A stretch of 7,019 nucleotides of DNA from NCBI GenBank assembly GCA_003524845.1, contig DQGR01000047.1, forward strand, positions 1 through 7,019. Reading direction: 5' to 3'. The number at the start of each line of letters is the position of its first letter. Position 1 is the stretch's first letter. The DNA is from Patescibacteria group bacterium (GTDB lineage: Bacteria; Patescibacteriota; Microgenomatia; UBA10105). Made by a program: the position numbers and the translations under genes. Shown piece after piece: positions 5,535 through 7,019 of this stretch. The notes below the pieces were generated by a model. That model was not told the DNA's origin and searched no databases. It saw only the letters and a program-made list of their open reading frames with translations.

Positions 5535-6773
5535 CTATGCATTTATCTTAAAGTCCACGACGTCCCCGTCCTGCATGATATACTCTTTGCCTTCGAGTCT
5601 GATTTTTCCTTGTTCACGGGCTTTGGCCCAGCCGCCTAGTGAAACAAAGTCATTAAAACTAATTACTTCGGCTTTGATAAAGCCTTTTTCAAAATCAGTG
5701 TGGATGACTCCGGCAGCTTTTGGCGCATATGTTCCGCGGGTAATGGTCCAGGCACGGACTTCTTTTTCACCGGCTGTTAAGAAGGAAATTAAACCGAGCC
5801 GTTCATAAGCTTTCTTGATCAGGCGTTCCAGCCCTGATTCCTGAAGGCCAAGCGATTCTAAATATTCTTTTTGTTCAGACTCAGACAGGCTGGAAAGTTC
5901 AGACTCAATTTTGGCAGAGATGACAACCATGTTGTCATCCTGAACTTGTTTCAGAGTTTGTCCTGAACTTGATTCAGGAATCCCCTGATGACCCAATTCG
6001 TTTTCCCGTAACTCCCCCTGACCCCCTCTTAAGGTAAGAGGGGGAACGGGGGCGTTATGAGCGTTTGCATTTTGCAAATCGTTTTCGCTTACATTTACTA
6101 CCTGCAAAACTAGCTTCATGGTCAAAAGATGCAAGTCACGAATCAGCTCAATCTCTTGCGGGTCAGTCACGACTTCACGCGCAGGTTTGCCGTTATTTAA
6201 TTCCTGTTTTAGTTTTAAAATTACTTCCCACCGTTTGAAATCATCCAGAGTTGTTTTACCTTGCGGTTTACCCTGAGCGAAGCCGAAGGGCTCAGGTTGT
6301 TTTTCCAAAGTTTGCAAGTCAGCTAGGATTAGTTCGGTTTCAATAATTTTTTCATCGCGCTGGGGATTTACTTCACCGGCGACATGGATGACCTCAGGAT
6401 CTGTAAATGATCGTGTCACCTGGCAAATCAAATCCACTTCGCGGATATGGGCGAGGAACTTATTACCCAGGCCTTCGCCTTTGGAAGCTCCGGCAACGAG
6501 GCCGGCAATATCGACAAATTTAACTGTGGCGGGAACTCTTGGAACCTTTTTTGTCATTGCGAGTCCCGCTCCGCGGGGCGAAGTAATCTCGTTTTCAACA
6601 ATCTCAGCCAACTTTTCCAACCTCGCATCCGGCACCGGCACAATTCCGACATTTGGCTCAATTGTGGCAAATGGATAGTTCGCCGCAAACGCCACCTGCT
6701 TTTTTAAAAGGGCATTAAATAAGGTTGACTTCCCGGCGTTAGGTAGTCCAACGATCCCTACTGATAAGTTCAT
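5535..6773 (-). CDS. ychF: Ribosome-associated P-loop ATPase YchF (OLA1 family) with repeat-encoded insertions
   Basis: YchF is an Obg-family NTPase that prefers ATP and binds ribosomes; roles in translation and stress response are described for the family. Visible motifs: G1 GLPNAGKS (9-16), FATIEPN (35-41), G3 DIAGL (88-92), the family-specific NVSE (227-230) in place of NKxD, G5 SAK (286-288), and a C-terminal TGS region (FLTAGEKEVRAW to the end, 331-412) with HTDFEKGFIKAEV. At 412 residues it is about 50 longer than E. coli YchF (363). The excess maps to four palindromic elements at residues about 62-76, 160-173, 241-256 and 262-281, all in frame and all outside the motifs, so the protein is probably functional. 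ATG 6773 starts directly before the P-loop strand and has no Shine-Dalgarno; a TATACT at 6799-6794 may be its -10. Confidence 0.96.
   Translation of the reverse strand: MNLSVGIVGLPNAGKSTLFNALLKKQVAFAANYPFATIEPNVGIVPVPDARLEKLAEIVENEITSPRGAGLAMTKKVPRVPATVKFVDIAGLVAGASKGEGLGNKFLAHIREVDLICQVTRSFTDPEVIHVAGEVNPQRDEKIIETELILADLQTLEKQPEPFGFAQGKPQGKTTLDDFKRWEVILKLKQELNNGKPAREVVTDPQEIELIRDLHLLTMKLVLQVVNVSENDLQNANAHNAPVPPLTLRGGQGELRENELGHQGIPESSSGQTLKQVQDDNMVVISAKIESELSSLSESEQKEYLESLGLQESGLERLIKKAYERLGLISFLTAGEKEVRAWTITRGTYAPKAAGVIHTDFEKGFIKAEVISFNDFVSLGGWAKAREQGKIRLEGKEYIMQDGDVVDFKINA
5931..5984. repeat. Tandem CTGAACTTG hairpin elements in ychF
   Basis: Two related hairpins stand side by side: CTGAA/TTCAG (5940-5944, 5950-5954) and TCCTGAA/TTCAGGA (5961-5967, 5973-5979), each with a five-base loop and sharing the block CCTGAACTTG. 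On the coding strand they give residues about 262-281 (HQGIPESSSGQTLKQVQDDN), which have no counterpart in ordinary YchF. They match a dispersed repeat type I recall from many bacterial and candidate-phyla genomes. Confidence 0.75.
6014..6052. repeat. Long GC-rich palindromic element in ychF
   Basis: CCCCCTCTTA (6022-6031) pairs perfectly with TAAGAGGGGG (6035-6044) over a three-base loop, and outer CCCCC (6014-6018) pairs GGGGG (6048-6052) across a 3x3 internal loop. It encodes residues around 242-253 (PVPPLTLRGGQG). It is the strongest hairpin in the window and sits 25 bases from the tandem CTGAACTTG elements, making a composite insertion after the NVSE motif. Confidence 0.8.
6271..6296. 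repeat. Palindromic element in ychF, helical-domain site
   Basis: CCTGAGC (6272-6278) pairs perfectly with GCTCAGG (6290-6296) over an 11-base GAAGCCGAAGG-type loop. It encodes residues about 160-167 (PEPFGFAQ) and the inserted peptide extends to about 173 (GKPQGK). It lies in the stretch after ADLQTLEKQ, where other YchF proteins have a variable helical hairpin. Confidence 0.7.
6553..6590. repeat. Palindromic element in ychF between G1 and G3
   Basis: The ends GTCATTGCGAG and CGAAGTAATCTC flank a core hairpin CCCGC/GCGGG with loop TCC (6565-6577). It encodes residues about 62-76 (EITSPRGAGLAMTKK), inserted between AEIVEN and VPATVKFVDIAGL. GTCATTGCGAG...GCAATCTC is a dispersed repeat pattern I recall from many genomes. 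Confidence 0.75.
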
Positions 6774-6801
6774 TGACTTTTGAAGCTAAATTTAGTATAG
6801 T
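6773..6801 (+). promoter_or_regulatory. Predicted plus-strand promoter at the ychF start
   Basis: TTGACT (6773-6778), a 17-base spacer and TATAGT (6796-6801) give five of six consensus matches in each hexamer, the best plus-strand promoter in the window. The predicted start is near 6808, just before the structured element at 6816-6858. The -35 overlaps the ychF start codon on the other strand, and the spacer contains the perfect palindrome CTAAATTTAG (6786-6795), which could be a protein-binding site or chance. Confidence 0.6.
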
Positions 6802-6807
6802 ACTGCT

Positions 6808-6863
6808 ATCACGATGAGAGGGCACACCTAAGGTTTCGTCCGAAGGTTACTCCCTCTCTTTTT
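6808..6863 (+). ncRNA. Possible small structured RNA or attenuated leader
   Basis: The predicted transcript from the promoter at 6773-6801 is about 56 bases. GAGAGGG (6816-6822) pairs with CCCTCTC (6852-6858), enclosing 29 bases in which ACCT (6826-6829) can pair with AGGT (6844-6847). It ends at a T run. No known RNA family (SRP, 6S, tRNA or the small riboswitches I compared by eye) matches. It may be a free small RNA, or a terminator-controlled leader of a gene beyond 7019. Confidence 0.35.
6816..6863 (+). terminator. Terminator-like hairpin with T tract
   Basis: The seven-base stem GAGAGGG/CCCTCTC is immediately followed by TTTTT (6859-6863) on the plus strand. The loop is long (29 bases) but can form an inner stem. 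The T tract lies only on the plus strand, so it would stop plus-strand transcription, not a gene coming from the right on the minus strand. Confidence 0.5.
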
Positions 6864-6960
6864 ATTTGTCCTCAAGTTTACCTCTTAGATTACTGACATA
6901 GACGAAATACTTTCTAAATTTTCTCAATAAAGAAGAATAACTATACCTATTTGGAATCAT
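6862..6960 (-). CDS. Very short possible reading frame in the AT-rich right end
   Basis: From ATG 6960 a 32-residue basic, tyrosine-rich peptide (beginning MIPNRYSYSSLLRKFRKYF) runs to a TAA at 6864-6862. The frame is open further upstream to a stop at 7011-7009, so it could also be the remnant end of a longer, broken gene. There is no Shine-Dalgarno and the stop falls in the T tract of the plus-strand hairpin. The remaining bases of 6864-7019 are AT-rich with no other feature I can support. Confidence 0.15.
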   Translation of the reverse strand: MIPNRYSYSSLLRKFRKYFVYVSNLRGKLEDK

Positions 6961-7019
6961 TATATGCAAAAGCTTATTTTGACTTGCTAGATATTCAATG
7001 AACTCATTTCAAAACTAAT

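Noticed and set aside
6388..6707. Two overlapping plus-strand frames opposite ychF
   Set aside because: They are antisense to the P-loop and G3 region of ychF and to its repeat insert; overlapping each other in different frames marks them as shadows.
5535..6773. ychF as a pseudogene because of its extra length
   Set aside because: The frame is uninterrupted, all nucleotide-binding and TGS motifs are intact, and the excess is confined to repeat-encoded loops.
6808..6863. Hammerhead ribozyme, because of CGATGAG, GTC and CGAA fragments
   Set aside because: The required CTGATGA and GAAA core strings are not present and the stem arrangement does not fit; the similarity is coincidental.

Overview
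The window reads like a bacterial chromosome segment of roughly 45% GC using the standard bacterial code (thyA and the first unknown gene end in TGA at plausible protein ends). Several unknown proteins, mostly weak Shine-Dalgarno sites and, above all, many short palindromic elements inside and between genes recall Candidate Phyla Radiation (Patescibacteria) genomes. That placement is inference; no rRNA or other phylogenetic marker is analysed.

Layout. 1-966 (-): start of a secreted PQQ-type beta-propeller protein, running off the window. 986-1396 (-): msrB, just upstream of and probably cotranscribed with it. 1483-2163 (+): unknown protein, diverging from msrB over overlapping promoters. 2081-4151 (-): folate/thymidylate cluster in transcription order thyA, small GIY-YIG endonuclease, dfrA (dihydrofolate reductase), small basic protein. 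4241-5530 (+): unknown 429-residue protein, diverging from thyA, with a strong hairpin at the 5' end of its predicted mRNA. 5535-6773 (-): ychF, convergent with the unknown gene across a 4-base gap. 6773-6863 (+): a good promoter followed by a short structured, terminator-like element, possibly a small RNA or leader. 6864-7019: AT-rich, at most a very short minus-strand reading frame.

How the genes fit together. ThyA turns dUMP into dTMP and oxidises methylenetetrahydrofolate to dihydrofolate; DHFR regenerates tetrahydrofolate, so thyA and dfrA form a natural operon. They appear to have been about 8 bases apart before a 370-bp unit (2827-3196) containing the GIY-YIG gene, with perfect 10-bp terminal inverted repeats, came to lie between them. 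MsrB repairs oxidised methionine and YchF is a ribosome-associated P-loop ATPase; both are housekeeping genes.

Most notable observations: (1) the GIY-YIG/inverted-repeat cassette; (2) palindromic elements of several sequence types inserted in frame in ychF (about 50 extra residues) and dfrA; (3) a ThyA lacking three of the four classical phosphate-binding arginines; (4) a leader hairpin that pairs the ribosome-binding site of the 429-residue protein; (5) a short promoter-to-terminator transcript next to ychF.
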